Shown piece by piece: positions 41,899-50,259 of a stretch of 64,000 nt of DNA (position 1 is its first letter; each line of letters starts with the position of its first letter). The notes under the pieces were generated by a model, which did no database searches, had not been told where the DNA came from, and worked only from the letters and a program-made list of their open reading frames with translations. The stretch covers positions 248,001 to 312,000 of the forward strand of contig NZ_AUIM01000004.1 in assembly GCF_000423705.1 (NCBI RefSeq). Reading direction: 5' to 3'. The position numbers and the translations under genes were made by a program. This DNA is from Stappia stellulata DSM 5886. Its GTDB lineage: Bacteria > Pseudomonadota > Alphaproteobacteria > Rhizobiales > Stappiaceae.

Positions 41899-42438
41899 AT
41901 GACAGTCAGTTCTATTGAGTTGCCAACCGGAGAGACCGTTACCGTTTTTCACGTCACGGAGGGGACAGGAACTGCCGGGATATATTTCAATGTAATGCGA
42001 ACTAAAAACAATTATGTGCCTTCGGTGCAGGTGAATTACCATGCGTTGATCCCGAAGTTTCAGACCGTTCTGGTGCAACAAATCGAGGCGAGTGGCTTTT
42101 GCTTCGATGCAATCGTCTGCCCGCCAAGTTCCAGAAACGATTTGCAGCCATATCGTGATGCGATCCTCGGCAAATGGCCCGTCCGCGATTTCACCGAGAC
42201 GTTCACCCGCAAGGGTGAGATCAAGGCGCAAAACAGTGAGACGACCGTCGATGATCTGGTCGAGCGCGAGTTTGTGCATTCGCCGAACGGCTACGAACCC
42301 TCGATCAAATCGATACTCATCGTCGACGAAACCATAGTAACAGGAAAGTCCGCTGCGGCGTTGATCAAGCTGCTGCGCCGCGCTGGGATGCCCGCCGATT
42401 CGCGAGTTGCGATTGCCGTCTGTTCGAAGATGAACTAG
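41899..42438 (+). CDS. Phosphoribosyltransferase-like protein, cargo
   Basis: The 179-residue protein has the type I phosphoribosyltransferase hallmark SILIVDETIVTGKSAAALI at about 137 to 155, the loop that binds PRPP (normally a DD/DE pair followed by TGxT). FDAIVCPPSSRNDLQPYRDAI near 70 to 90 could be the flexible-loop side. The N-terminal 50 residues are beta-rich and unlike known metabolic enzymes. The gene is on the opposite strand from the phage genes, and its TAG shares the bases CTAG with the stop of the convergent zinc-ribbon gene. It may act with it and with the KAP protein; a PRPP- or nucleotide-linked role in defence is inference. Confidence 0.7.
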   Translation: MTVSSIELPTGETVTVFHVTEGTGTAGIYFNVMRTKNNYVPSVQVNYHALIPKFQTVLVQQIEASGFCFDAIVCPPSSRNDLQPYRDAILGKWPVRDFTETFTRKGEIKAQNSETTVDDLVEREFVHSPNGYEPSIKSILIVDETIVTGKSAAALIKLLRRAGMPADSRVAIAVCSKMN

Positions 42439-43352
42439 CGGAGGTTTCGCGCCACTTCGCTCAATAGGACATCGAAGTTTTGCCTAAAGTCGACTTGTGT
42501 CGGCGTAGGAACATTCTCCCTCGCTCGGATGTGTGTGTGCAATGCACCATCCGCGATGTGGCGGAGCGACGTTTCGATTTGCTGGAGCGAGCCCTTTATC
42601 GATTTGGAGCTGTTACTTGCAACCTGACTGAAACTATTGCGACCGAAAATGGGTGGCACGTGGTCTACGATCGCGCGGGCAAGCATGGCCGTCGAAATCG
42701 TCCTGCCGGAACGCCAAGCATCGTTGAGCTCTTCACACATTCTTAGGAGACGAGACAAATCGAATTGATCGCTCTCGATGGCTCGGAGCTCCGCAATCCT
42801 TGCGGAATCTACAAAGTTGTCGCCCGAATAGCGACGTGCTGACGGGCGCTCCGTGGCCTCCAAGTGATCCCAAGCCGCACCGGTCAATCGATAGTTGTCG
42901 TCGGGCACGAACTCGATCAGTCCTTTTTTTTCGGCATCATCAATCAGGTTGCTCGCCGCATCTGGGGATGCAGCGCCTATGATGGAGCAGATGTCGGTTC
43001 CTGAGAATGCTATGGCTTTGAAGTGATCTTCACCGGCCTGTTCTGCCATCCAACGTAACAGGTTTTCTCGCTGCTGTTTCGGCGATGGCAGTTTCTGCGC
43101 TACCATGTCGTCGATCATATTTGAATGGATTTCCAGCCACTCGTCCTCGGAAGAATGTAGACGGATGTAGTGACTGACCTTGGCTACAACGAGTTCATTG
43201 ACGGCGCCGTTCGACTCGTGGAAACGACCTCTAAGCACTGCCACTGCACTGCCGGTGATCATGAAGGGGCCGCATCGGTTGCATCGAAACTGCCGCATGT
43301 CACCGCGCCTACCCGCCTCGGCGCTGCTGCCGCACACATCACATTTGGCCAT
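42435..43352 (-). CDS. Zinc-ribbon protein of unknown function, cargo
   Basis: The 305-residue protein starts at an ATG at 43,352 with a zinc ribbon (Cys4, Cys7, Cys24, Cys27; MAKCDVCG then FRCNRCGPFMITG). A middle region of 100 to 160 looks like a winged helix (GTDICSIIGAASPDAASNLIDDAEKKGLIEF). The C-terminal 120 residues are helical, with AMLARAIVDHVPPIFG then LQQIETSLRHIADGALHTHIR, a pattern I recall from uncharacterised proteins of bacterial immunity loci. The gene ends in convergence with the phosphoribosyltransferase-like gene and follows the KAP gene by 94 bases. No enzyme function can be assigned. Confidence 0.65.
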   Translation of the reverse strand: MAKCDVCGSSAEAGRRGDMRQFRCNRCGPFMITGSAVAVLRGRFHESNGAVNELVVAKVSHYIRLHSSEDEWLEIHSNMIDDMVAQKLPSPKQQRENLLRWMAEQAGEDHFKAIAFSGTDICSIIGAASPDAASNLIDDAEKKGLIEFVPDDNYRLTGAAWDHLEATERPSARRYSGDNFVDSARIAELRAIESDQFDLSRLLRMCEELNDAWRSGRTISTAMLARAIVDHVPPIFGRNSFSQVASNSSKSIKGSLQQIETSLRHIADGALHTHIRARENVPTPTQVDFRQNFDVLLSEVARNLR

Positions 43353-43446
43353 CGCCGTCTCTCCGCCACAAGATCCGAATCCGTCTAGTACAGATTTCGA
43401 AATCATAATTCCCGCACGCCCAGTTCGACTGCTCGGCCGGTATCAT

Positions 43447-46400
43447 TTACTGTTCGGGCTGGTCTCCTTCGGAATTTTCTGACTGGGAGCATGAGAGAGC
43501 AAGAATTTCACGTATACGCTGGCGCACGCTATCACTCTCCTCGTCCTCATCGGAAGAAGTACGGCTTTCGAGATGGTCACAAAGTTCTCCGATAATTGAA
43601 GGTTCCTCTACTCCCTTCAGCACCTGCCGCATCTGTCGTTCGTTGTCTTTCAAGAAATCAAGTGCTGTGGCTGATCCGTTCAGCGCTGCTTCCACCGAAG
43701 GCAGTATGATCTTTCGGGCAGCAACATCGGAGCGCTTTGTTAGTGGAAGTTGTGCAAGCAGCTCGGAATAGCAGGTGAGCGCAACGTCTATACCCGCGGA
43801 TGTGACAACCGTGTTGTCCAGAAGGTCCAGCACATCTTTCGCCAAGCCTGCTCTTGAATTGACTGGAACAGCACGCCAGACGGAATCAAAGTCTTTTCGC
43901 GACGGTCTTTCGCCGGACAGCATGCCCAGGACATGATCCTTGATAGCTGTTTTTATTTTGTCCGGTGGAAGGGTTAGCTTGGCGTCTATTACACGTTGGC
44001 GCAAGACATCAACGAGACGCGTCTCATCGAGCAGCGATTGCGTCAATGTGTCGGCGTCTTGATCGACTAGCCATTTATCGATCGTGGTATACATGGCCTG
44101 CCAACCCTGTTCCTGGCGCTTGGCATTGTCGGCGATCAGGGAAAGCGGAAGATCCGGGGGTGCCAACGATGTCCATTCCTCGGTTTTTCTCACGATGCCG
44201 GTACGTGCTCGGAGAGCTTCCATATCTTCACCCAGCAGCTCTTTGAGAAACTCATAGTGTGTTGCTAGGGCCGAAGGCGGAGGTGGTGCGAAATCGTTGC
44301 GTTGTATGACTTTCAGAATGGCGTTCTGAACGAGACGGGTCTCGCGGGGGGCGGCCGCCGCCCAGTCGATCCAAGCCTCAAGCGTATCACCGTCTCGGAT
44401 CAACTCGGATAGTTTGCTGACAGACCCGTCACCAATCTCTGCGTCCCGTATAGCCTTATTCACCCAATCTCGTTGCGCATTGAGGTCACCGAAGGCGTGA
44501 GCCTGAAGATTGGTTACTTCCGGCGCCTTTCCCTCTGTTTCACCCAGAATCAACCAAAAGGCCGCTGCCAGCCCTTCATCCACTCGGTCATTTTTTGAGT
44601 TACGAATAGCTTCAATATGATGGTAGAGGGCGCCATCACTAACCAAGTCTTGGCGTGCCGTCGTCAACGCACTGGTCATTGTACTATCTGTTATAAGCTT
44701 ATTATAGGACTTTAGCATGATGATAAGGTCGTCGATATCTTCGACCTTTGTTTCCTGTAAATGAGCACTCAAGGCTCCTGCAAATGTGGCCGCCTGTCCT
44801 TTTCCTAACAGCGCGCGCAGCTCGGGCCAAGCATAGTAAAACTCCTCAGGATTTTCGATAAGCCTTGAATCCAACGCTCCGTTTAGGTCCTTTGTTTTCG
44901 GTCGATTCTTGAAGTTTGCTAGGCGTAGACCCGTTAGGTCTGCATCGAATGCGACGCCGATGAGAAATTCGTCGCTTTCGGGGAATTCAATATTTGAAAT
45001 CAGTTCCAGTGCTTCATCCTCGCCGTATTCCGTCACGAGCACCTTGTGCATCTTGCCGACGAAGGAGATCCAATCGCGACCGTGAGAGAAACCGCGTTCC
45101 TCTCTCTTGGGCAAAGAGCGCTGCAGCCACGCGGCCAGTGCCAGCGTCCATTGACGCCCTTCGCTGCGATCGCACAGCTCATACAGTCTCAACAAGTCTT
45201 CCTGCTCGCTCCAAGAAGCAGGAGAGACGGCAACTAGTTCTCCCAGCGCTCCCAGCAAGGCCCGCTTACTTTCAAGCCTGTTGGAGGGGCTCGCATTGAG
45301 GTTTGAGAGGTTGCGAACCGCATTTCTGAACTGTGTCGCGGATGTACTCGCCCAGATCTTCGCTTTGTCTCTGTAGACGTCTGGCAAGATTGTATCCCAG
45401 CCAGGCGAGTCCATGATCGCGTTTACCTCATCCTCGGGTGTGATGCCTGTGAATAGCAATTCAATTCGACCGTCTAAGAGCACCTGCAGAGCAAGGTCGG
45501 GATCTACATTATAGGCTAGCGCCGCCAGATGCTTGAATAGGTCTGGGTCATCGGCCAGGTCGCGTTGTCGCTCATCAATTTCGTCGGGCCGGCGAAGCGA
45601 TGTCGGATCAACTGAAAGCTTTTCACGATTTGCCATGAAAAGCGCGATCGTGGGTATGGGAATGCGCCCTTCCCATTGTTCCCACAGGCCTGTTACCGCG
45701 TTGATGAACGCGATGATCTGGCGGGGAGTGGACAACGATCCCTGACAAGAAATGTCAAAAATTTTGTACGCTCGATAACCGACCTCTTTATCGATTTGAT
45801 CGTCAAGGGCTTCCAACAGTTTCAGGGCAAAGAAAGCAGACGCATCGGAGATAACAGGTGCTGCTACAAACAGGATGGCGTCGAACGACTTGCGCAGGAG
45901 GTCTTCCTGAACTTTCTTGTCAGCGTCGGTCGTGATTGCAGTTAGGTCGGTCGTGATCGCAGTTAGGATGTGCTGACGATCGTAGGGAATAATCAACGTG
46001 ACCTTTCTCTCAGTGCCATCACTGGCGCGGTCCGCCGAGACGATTGCGCGAATGTTCGCCCACGCGTCCTGTATTCCGTCGTTCGGAAGACGATCAACAT
46101 TGTCAAACACGATGATGATGCGCCGCTCTTTTGTCTGATAACCCCCGATAATGTCCTTGAAAGTCTTCTCGAACTCGTGCTGCGAGGGATCAATTTCGCG
46201 AATGCGTTGCTCAAGATGCGTGGTTTCCGCATCTTTCGAGAAAAAGGAAAGCGTACGCGAGATCGCGGCGAGCATCGACATGTTTTCCCCTCTCTGAGGA
46301 CGCGGCTCGTCGTTCCACCATCGCTTGATCAGGTAATATGGACCCCGGTATCCGTTCCCATTCCACCACATGTAGACGATGTGAACTGTGATCAAGGCCG

Positions 46401-46977
46401 CCATGATGCAGACGCCGTACCTCGCGAATACTCCATAGCCACTCGCGATGGCGCTCTTGTTGGAGAATGCAAAGGGGCTGAGCCACATATATATAAGTGG
46501 CAGAAGGAGTATGAAAATAAGAACGATGAGACCAAAAAAAGTAAACGTTTTTTCGTTGCTTGTTCGCGTATTGATAGTTCGATTTGTGATTTGATCGTAG
46601 ATTTTATTCAGAGATTGACGGTCACTTTGCGGCTGAGATTTTAGCCACGCGATCAGTTGCTCCAGAAACGTTCGTCGGAAGTTGCCGGTCTGGTGTGCCC
46701 ACAGATCATACGTAAAGATGTGATATGCACGATTGTTCGAATTCTTCTTCTGCTGATGAGCCTCAATTTCAAGCGTCTTCTTTGCCATCTCAACGATAGA
46801 GGACTTGCCCGATCCCCAGCGGCCCTCAAGGCCGATCGCACGTGTTTCGCCATCAAATTCGCGGATTAATCGTGCGAGGCCGTTAGCTGTTCTAGCATGC
46901 CCACCACCGGTAAATGCATCTGTCTCAGCCGGTCGATCGTATATAATCTGTCGCTTGACAGTTTTCCCTTTTGACAC
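43447..46977 (-). CDS. KAP-family P-loop NTPase with inserted membrane segments, cargo
   Basis: The 1,176-residue protein starts at GTG 46,977. Residues 1 to about 480 are a KAP NTPase: Walker A GRWGSGKS (52 to 59), then two membrane segments at about 147 to 165 and 186 to 205 inserted between Walker A and B, and Walker B RIIIVFDNVDRL (286 to 297). The membrane insertion is the defining trait of the family. Residues 480 to 1,176 are helical repeats without known motif, ending in an acidic tail. KAP NTPases are anchored on the inner face of the membrane, and several act in anti-phage systems such as Qat. The gene is clearly more AT-rich than the phage genes around it. The likely role is phage defence; this is inference. 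Confidence 0.85.
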   Translation of the reverse strand: MSKGKTVKRQIIYDRPAETDAFTGGGHARTANGLARLIREFDGETRAIGLEGRWGSGKSSIVEMAKKTLEIEAHQQKKNSNNRAYHIFTYDLWAHQTGNFRRTFLEQLIAWLKSQPQSDRQSLNKIYDQITNRTINTRTSNEKTFTFFGLIVLIFILLLPLIYMWLSPFAFSNKSAIASGYGVFARYGVCIMAALITVHIVYMWWNGNGYRGPYYLIKRWWNDEPRPQRGENMSMLAAISRTLSFFSKDAETTHLEQRIREIDPSQHEFEKTFKDIIGGYQTKERRIIIVFDNVDRLPNDGIQDAWANIRAIVSADRASDGTERKVTLIIPYDRQHILTAITTDLTAITTDADKKVQEDLLRKSFDAILFVAAPVISDASAFFALKLLEALDDQIDKEVGYRAYKIFDISCQGSLSTPRQIIAFINAVTGLWEQWEGRIPIPTIALFMANREKLSVDPTSLRRPDEIDERQRDLADDPDLFKHLAALAYNVDPDLALQVLLDGRIELLFTGITPEDEVNAIMDSPGWDTILPDVYRDKAKIWASTSATQFRNAVRNLSNLNASPSNRLESKRALLGALGELVAVSPASWSEQEDLLRLYELCDRSEGRQWTLALAAWLQRSLPKREERGFSHGRDWISFVGKMHKVLVTEYGEDEALELISNIEFPESDEFLIGVAFDADLTGLRLANFKNRPKTKDLNGALDSRLIENPEEFYYAWPELRALLGKGQAATFAGALSAHLQETKVEDIDDLIIMLKSYNKLITDSTMTSALTTARQDLVSDGALYHHIEAIRNSKNDRVDEGLAAAFWLILGETEGKAPEVTNLQAHAFGDLNAQRDWVNKAIRDAEIGDGSVSKLSELIRDGDTLEAWIDWAAAAPRETRLVQNAILKVIQRNDFAPPPPSALATHYEFLKELLGEDMEALRARTGIVRKTEEWTSLAPPDLPLSLIADNAKRQEQGWQAMYTTIDKWLVDQDADTLTQSLLDETRLVDVLRQRVIDAKLTLPPDKIKTAIKDHVLGMLSGERPSRKDFDSVWRAVPVNSRAGLAKDVLDLLDNTVVTSAGIDVALTCYSELLAQLPLTKRSDVAARKIILPSVEAALNGSATALDFLKDNERQMRQVLKGVEEPSIIGELCDHLESRTSSDEDEESDSVRQRIREILALSCSQSENSEGDQPEQ

Positions 46978-47405
46978 GGCTCCAACCTTCCCCGAAGTTT
47001 CTCTAATCTTCTTAAGTATCCAGATATTCTATAGGCAAAAGCATCACTTGGCATGAAAAGCCGGTTGACGCTCCTCGAGTAGCTCTGAGCCTGTTCGATG
47101 ACTTTAGCTTATGCCAACACATACAACGGCATCAACCCGGTCGCCATTTTCCAGCGGGCGCGAATGTAAGATCAGATTAAAGGGAAGCTTCCGGTATTAG
47201 TAGTCTGACCACGGAACGGCGGCGTTGGGGGCGGGAAGCAGACGTAAGATTGTAGGTTGCCTATCAGTCGTTGATCTCCCTTTGGGTTTTGCAAGTTTTT
47301 GTTTTTGCCGGTATCTTCAGTTATGCACACGGGCAAATCAAGCCTCCGGGCGCGCTCGGCCACATGCGTTGGCGAAGGGTTTGCGACCTTCTGCCCGTGT
47401 GCCCT
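46978..47405. other. Border between cargo and phage gene F
   Basis: No convincing gene is present. The part next to the KAP gene is AT-rich and has TATAGAAT and TTGCCT-like boxes on the minus strand near 47,030 that may form its promoter. The part beyond 47,330 is GC-rich phage sequence. Confidence 0.45.
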
Positions 47406-48671
47406 TCACTCCAGAGCCGTTCCGGGTTGCTTTTCGAAGTAGCGCGCTTTGCCGCGTGGGCGGAACAGCGTGCGCAAGCGCCAGTGCCCGCCGTGCGGAT
47501 CCAGCACAATGAACAGACCGGTCGCGGGATCGAAGGCACGCATGGTGCCGGCGAGGTCGCGGCGCAGCCGCGCGCGTTTCAGTATGTCGCCGAAGTCCGG
47601 CCAGGCGGAGACATCGACCACCCGCCTGTGATCGGCCGCATGGCCGATGGTCGCCGCGTCGATCATCACAGGCAGATAGTCGTCTCCGAAGCGCCCCGGC
47701 GCGATCGCCACCGGAAAGCGGGTCATGGCGAAGCCGTGCTCGCCATTCAGTCGCGCTGCAATGTCGCGGCCCGATAGCCCTTCCGCCTTGAGCGCAGGCA
47801 CCCGTGCGGCGCGCTTCAGGCCAACTTCGATTGCGTCCTGGACGAAGACCTTGAACGCCGGCGACGCCGTGAAGTCGGCGATCGCCGCACGCCGCGCCGG
47901 TGTCGACAGCTCGTCAAGCCGGCCGGACAGCAGCTCGGCGACGTTCTGCCCACGCGTCTTGCCGGGATTGGTGTCCCAGCCCGGATCGATGCCGACCGGG
48001 ACCTTCACCGTCTGACCTGTGCGCCTGTTGCGCCAGGGCCGCATGACGATCTGAGGCCCGCCGGCTTCCGGGTCGTAGCCGAGACGCTCCGCCTCGCGCC
48101 GTGAGATCTGGCGCACGCCGCATTTGCAGCCCCAGCCGTTCGGCGGATAGTGGGTGTCCCAGAACGGATGATCGACAGGCAGGATCACGCCGACCCAGCC
48201 GCGGTGTTCGGGCCGGCGGCGTTCGGCGAGCGAGAGCGTATAGACCAGGTACGGCAGGAAGCGCTTGGTGCGCTGGGTCCGCTCCCATTCGCCAGCGGCA
48301 TGGGCTGTGCGGATGTTCGCCCAATAGATCGTGCGCAGGCGGCGCGGGCTGCCGAGCTGCACGTATTTGGAGACGCCGTCGGCCGGGTCTTTCGCGAAGC
48401 GCTTGCCCCACCATCCTTTCGCCTGCAGCGTCGGTGTCAAACGCGCCTTGAAGTCCTCGAAGGGCACGCGGTTGACGATGGCGTCGTCGACGGCCTTGCG
48501 CAGATCCTTGAGCACGTCGAAGCCGGCGGACTTGGCGACGGTGAAGGCATAGGCATGTTCGCGCGGGGCGATGTCGCGCCAATCGAAGGTCGGGCGCGAT
48601 CCTTTCTCCCGGAAATAGCGCGTGACCTCCGGCGAGGCGGTCAGGAACTCGTCGGGCAGATCAGCCGGCAT
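47406..48671 (-). CDS. Minor head protein, Mu gpF-like
   Basis: The 421-residue protein has the phage head morphogenesis domain: AYAFTVAKSAGFDVLKDLRKAVDDAI, RLRTIYWANIRTAHAAGEWERTQ split, and VDHPFWDTHYPPNGWGCKCGVRQIS, the conserved WGC.C loop. It follows the portal gene with a short overlap. Confidence 0.92.
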   Translation of the reverse strand: MPADLPDEFLTASPEVTRYFREKGSRPTFDWRDIAPREHAYAFTVAKSAGFDVLKDLRKAVDDAIVNRVPFEDFKARLTPTLQAKGWWGKRFAKDPADGVSKYVQLGSPRRLRTIYWANIRTAHAAGEWERTQRTKRFLPYLVYTLSLAERRRPEHRGWVGVILPVDHPFWDTHYPPNGWGCKCGVRQISRREAERLGYDPEAGGPQIVMRPWRNRRTGQTVKVPVGIDPGWDTNPGKTRGQNVAELLSGRLDELSTPARRAAIADFTASPAFKVFVQDAIEVGLKRAARVPALKAEGLSGRDIAARLNGEHGFAMTRFPVAIAPGRFGDDYLPVMIDAATIGHAADHRRVVDVSAWPDFGDILKRARLRRDLAGTMRAFDPATGLFIVLDPHGGHWRLRTLFRPRGKARYFEKQPGTALE

Positions 48672-50259
48672 CGCCCAGCCCGCGCGCGATCATTGCGAGA
48701 TCGACGATCCTGCGCGCCAGCGGTCCGACGTCGAGCGTGCCGGCCAGCCGGTCGAGCCGTGCTTTGAGATCCTCATAGGAGCTGGCTGCGGCGAACTCCG
48801 CCTGGAGCTGATCCATGACCGGCGCGAGATCCGCGCCCCATTCGTCGAGCGCGCCCTCCAGGAGTTCGTCGAGCTCGTCCGGCTCTTCGCCCCCGCGAGC
48901 GGTCGCATGCACCTCGCCGCAGGACGGGCATGCGCGGGCGGTTGCCGGATCGTCGGCATCCTCGTCTTCCGGTTCGTCCGTTTCCGGCCTGTCTTGACGG
49001 TCGGCCTTTGGCTTTGCCGCCGGCGTGAGCACGTCCGCGTCTTCCTCCGGCTCGCTCAGGCCGATCTTCTCCCGAACCTCCGCCATCGAGACCTTGAGCC
49101 CGAGCGGCACCAGTTTGGTGAGCGCGTCGGACAGCGTCTTGATGTCCTCGGCTTCGGCCACCGGCAGGTCGACGGTCGGGTAGCGTTCCTGCGGACCGAA
49201 GTTGAAGGCGATGAAGGGCTGGATCAGATCGCGGTTGATCGTCGCCGCAAGCTGGCGCGCATCGGCGCGCAGGATGTCGTAGCGGACGTTTTCATGCACC
49301 TGCGCCTGGGCAAGCGACGAACCGTCGTCGGTGGTCATCGTCTGACCCAACACGCCCTTGGAAATCTGCGCGTCGAGGTAATCGGCCATCGCGCCGAAGA
49401 CGGCATTGCCGCTGCCGCCCTTGGCTTCGATGAACTCGATCTCCATGCCGGACGGAATGATCGCGGCGGCATCGGAGGCGAGATCGCGCACGGCACGCAG
49501 GAGCACGCGCTTTTCGTCCGGCGTCGCGCCGCGTCCGTATCGGCCGACGCGCAAGGGCATGCCGAAGACTTCCAGGAACGCGGCCCAGTCCTTGAGCGTG
49601 TAGGATTTCAGAAGGAAGGCCCAGGCGGACAGACGCGCCAGACCGCCCCGGATCGGCAGGCCGGACTTGAGCTTTGGCACATGGCGGATGAAGGAATAGC
49701 GCGACAGGGCGCGCCCCTCGATCGACCCGTCCTCGCGCAGCCGCAATTCGCGACCCGTCTTGCGGTCGAACTGGAAGTGTCGCGGATCGCGCCAGGCATA
49801 GCCGCGCGGACGCCACTCTGCCCCATACTCCCACAGGATCTCCACGACGGAAAAGCCCTTGCCGAGCGCGTCGAGCACGTCGATCTGCATTGTCTCGAAT
49901 TCCGGCGCTTCGACAAGCTCGCGCACCGCGTCGAGGATCTTGTCGTCGGTCGCGCCGCCGTCGGGCGGATTGACCGCCGGCTCGATCGCCAGCACCGCGC
50001 GCTTGCGGGTGCCGAGCACCGAGGCGTAGTGGAGATCGCGTTCCTCCATTTCCTCGGCAAGCGCCAGATAGTCGCTAGGCTCCCCTTCGACCGCATCGCG
50101 CAGGATGCGGGCAAGCTTGCCCGGTGTCAGGCCGGAGGCAACGGGATCGCTCCAGAGCGCACGCACGCCTGTCAGGGTCGGCGCGGCCTCTTCCTTCAGG
50201 AGCGACGTGGAGGAGACGGGCCGCCCCTGCGGATCGACAAGCTGATAGGTGCTCACCAC
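48661..50259 (-). CDS. Portal protein, Mu gp29-like (DUF935)
   Basis: The 532-residue protein shows the DUF935 pattern: RDLHYASVLGTRKRAVLAIE, WRDPRHFQFDRKTGRELRL, GLARLSAWAFLLKSYTLKDWAAFLEVFGMPLRVG split and GQTMTTDDGSSLAQAQVHENV. The C-terminus has a CPSCGEVH half zinc motif followed by acidic helices. It starts at one of two GTG codons overlapping the terminase stop. Confidence 0.93.
   Translation of the reverse strand: MVSTYQLVDPQGRPVSSTSLLKEEAAPTLTGVRALWSDPVASGLTPGKLARILRDAVEGEPSDYLALAEEMEERDLHYASVLGTRKRAVLAIEPAVNPPDGGATDDKILDAVRELVEAPEFETMQIDVLDALGKGFSVVEILWEYGAEWRPRGYAWRDPRHFQFDRKTGRELRLREDGSIEGRALSRYSFIRHVPKLKSGLPIRGGLARLSAWAFLLKSYTLKDWAAFLEVFGMPLRVGRYGRGATPDEKRVLLRAVRDLASDAAAIIPSGMEIEFIEAKGGSGNAVFGAMADYLDAQISKGVLGQTMTTDDGSSLAQAQVHENVRYDILRADARQLAATINRDLIQPFIAFNFGPQERYPTVDLPVAEAEDIKTLSDALTKLVPLGLKVSMAEVREKIGLSEPEEDADVLTPAAKPKADRQDRPETDEPEDEDADDPATARACPSCGEVHATARGGEEPDELDELLEGALDEWGADLAPVMDQLQAEFAAASSYEDLKARLDRLAGTLDVGPLARRIVDLAMIARGLGDAG

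Noticed and set aside
41815-42279. 154-residue minus-strand ORF over the phosphoribosyltransferase-like gene
   Set aside because: The plus-strand frame has the PRPP-binding loop and normal composition; the minus frame has no motif.
47172-47363. 63-residue minus-strand ORF between the KAP gene and gene F
   Set aside because: No ribosome binding site, no similarity, and polar/proline-rich composition; not supported.
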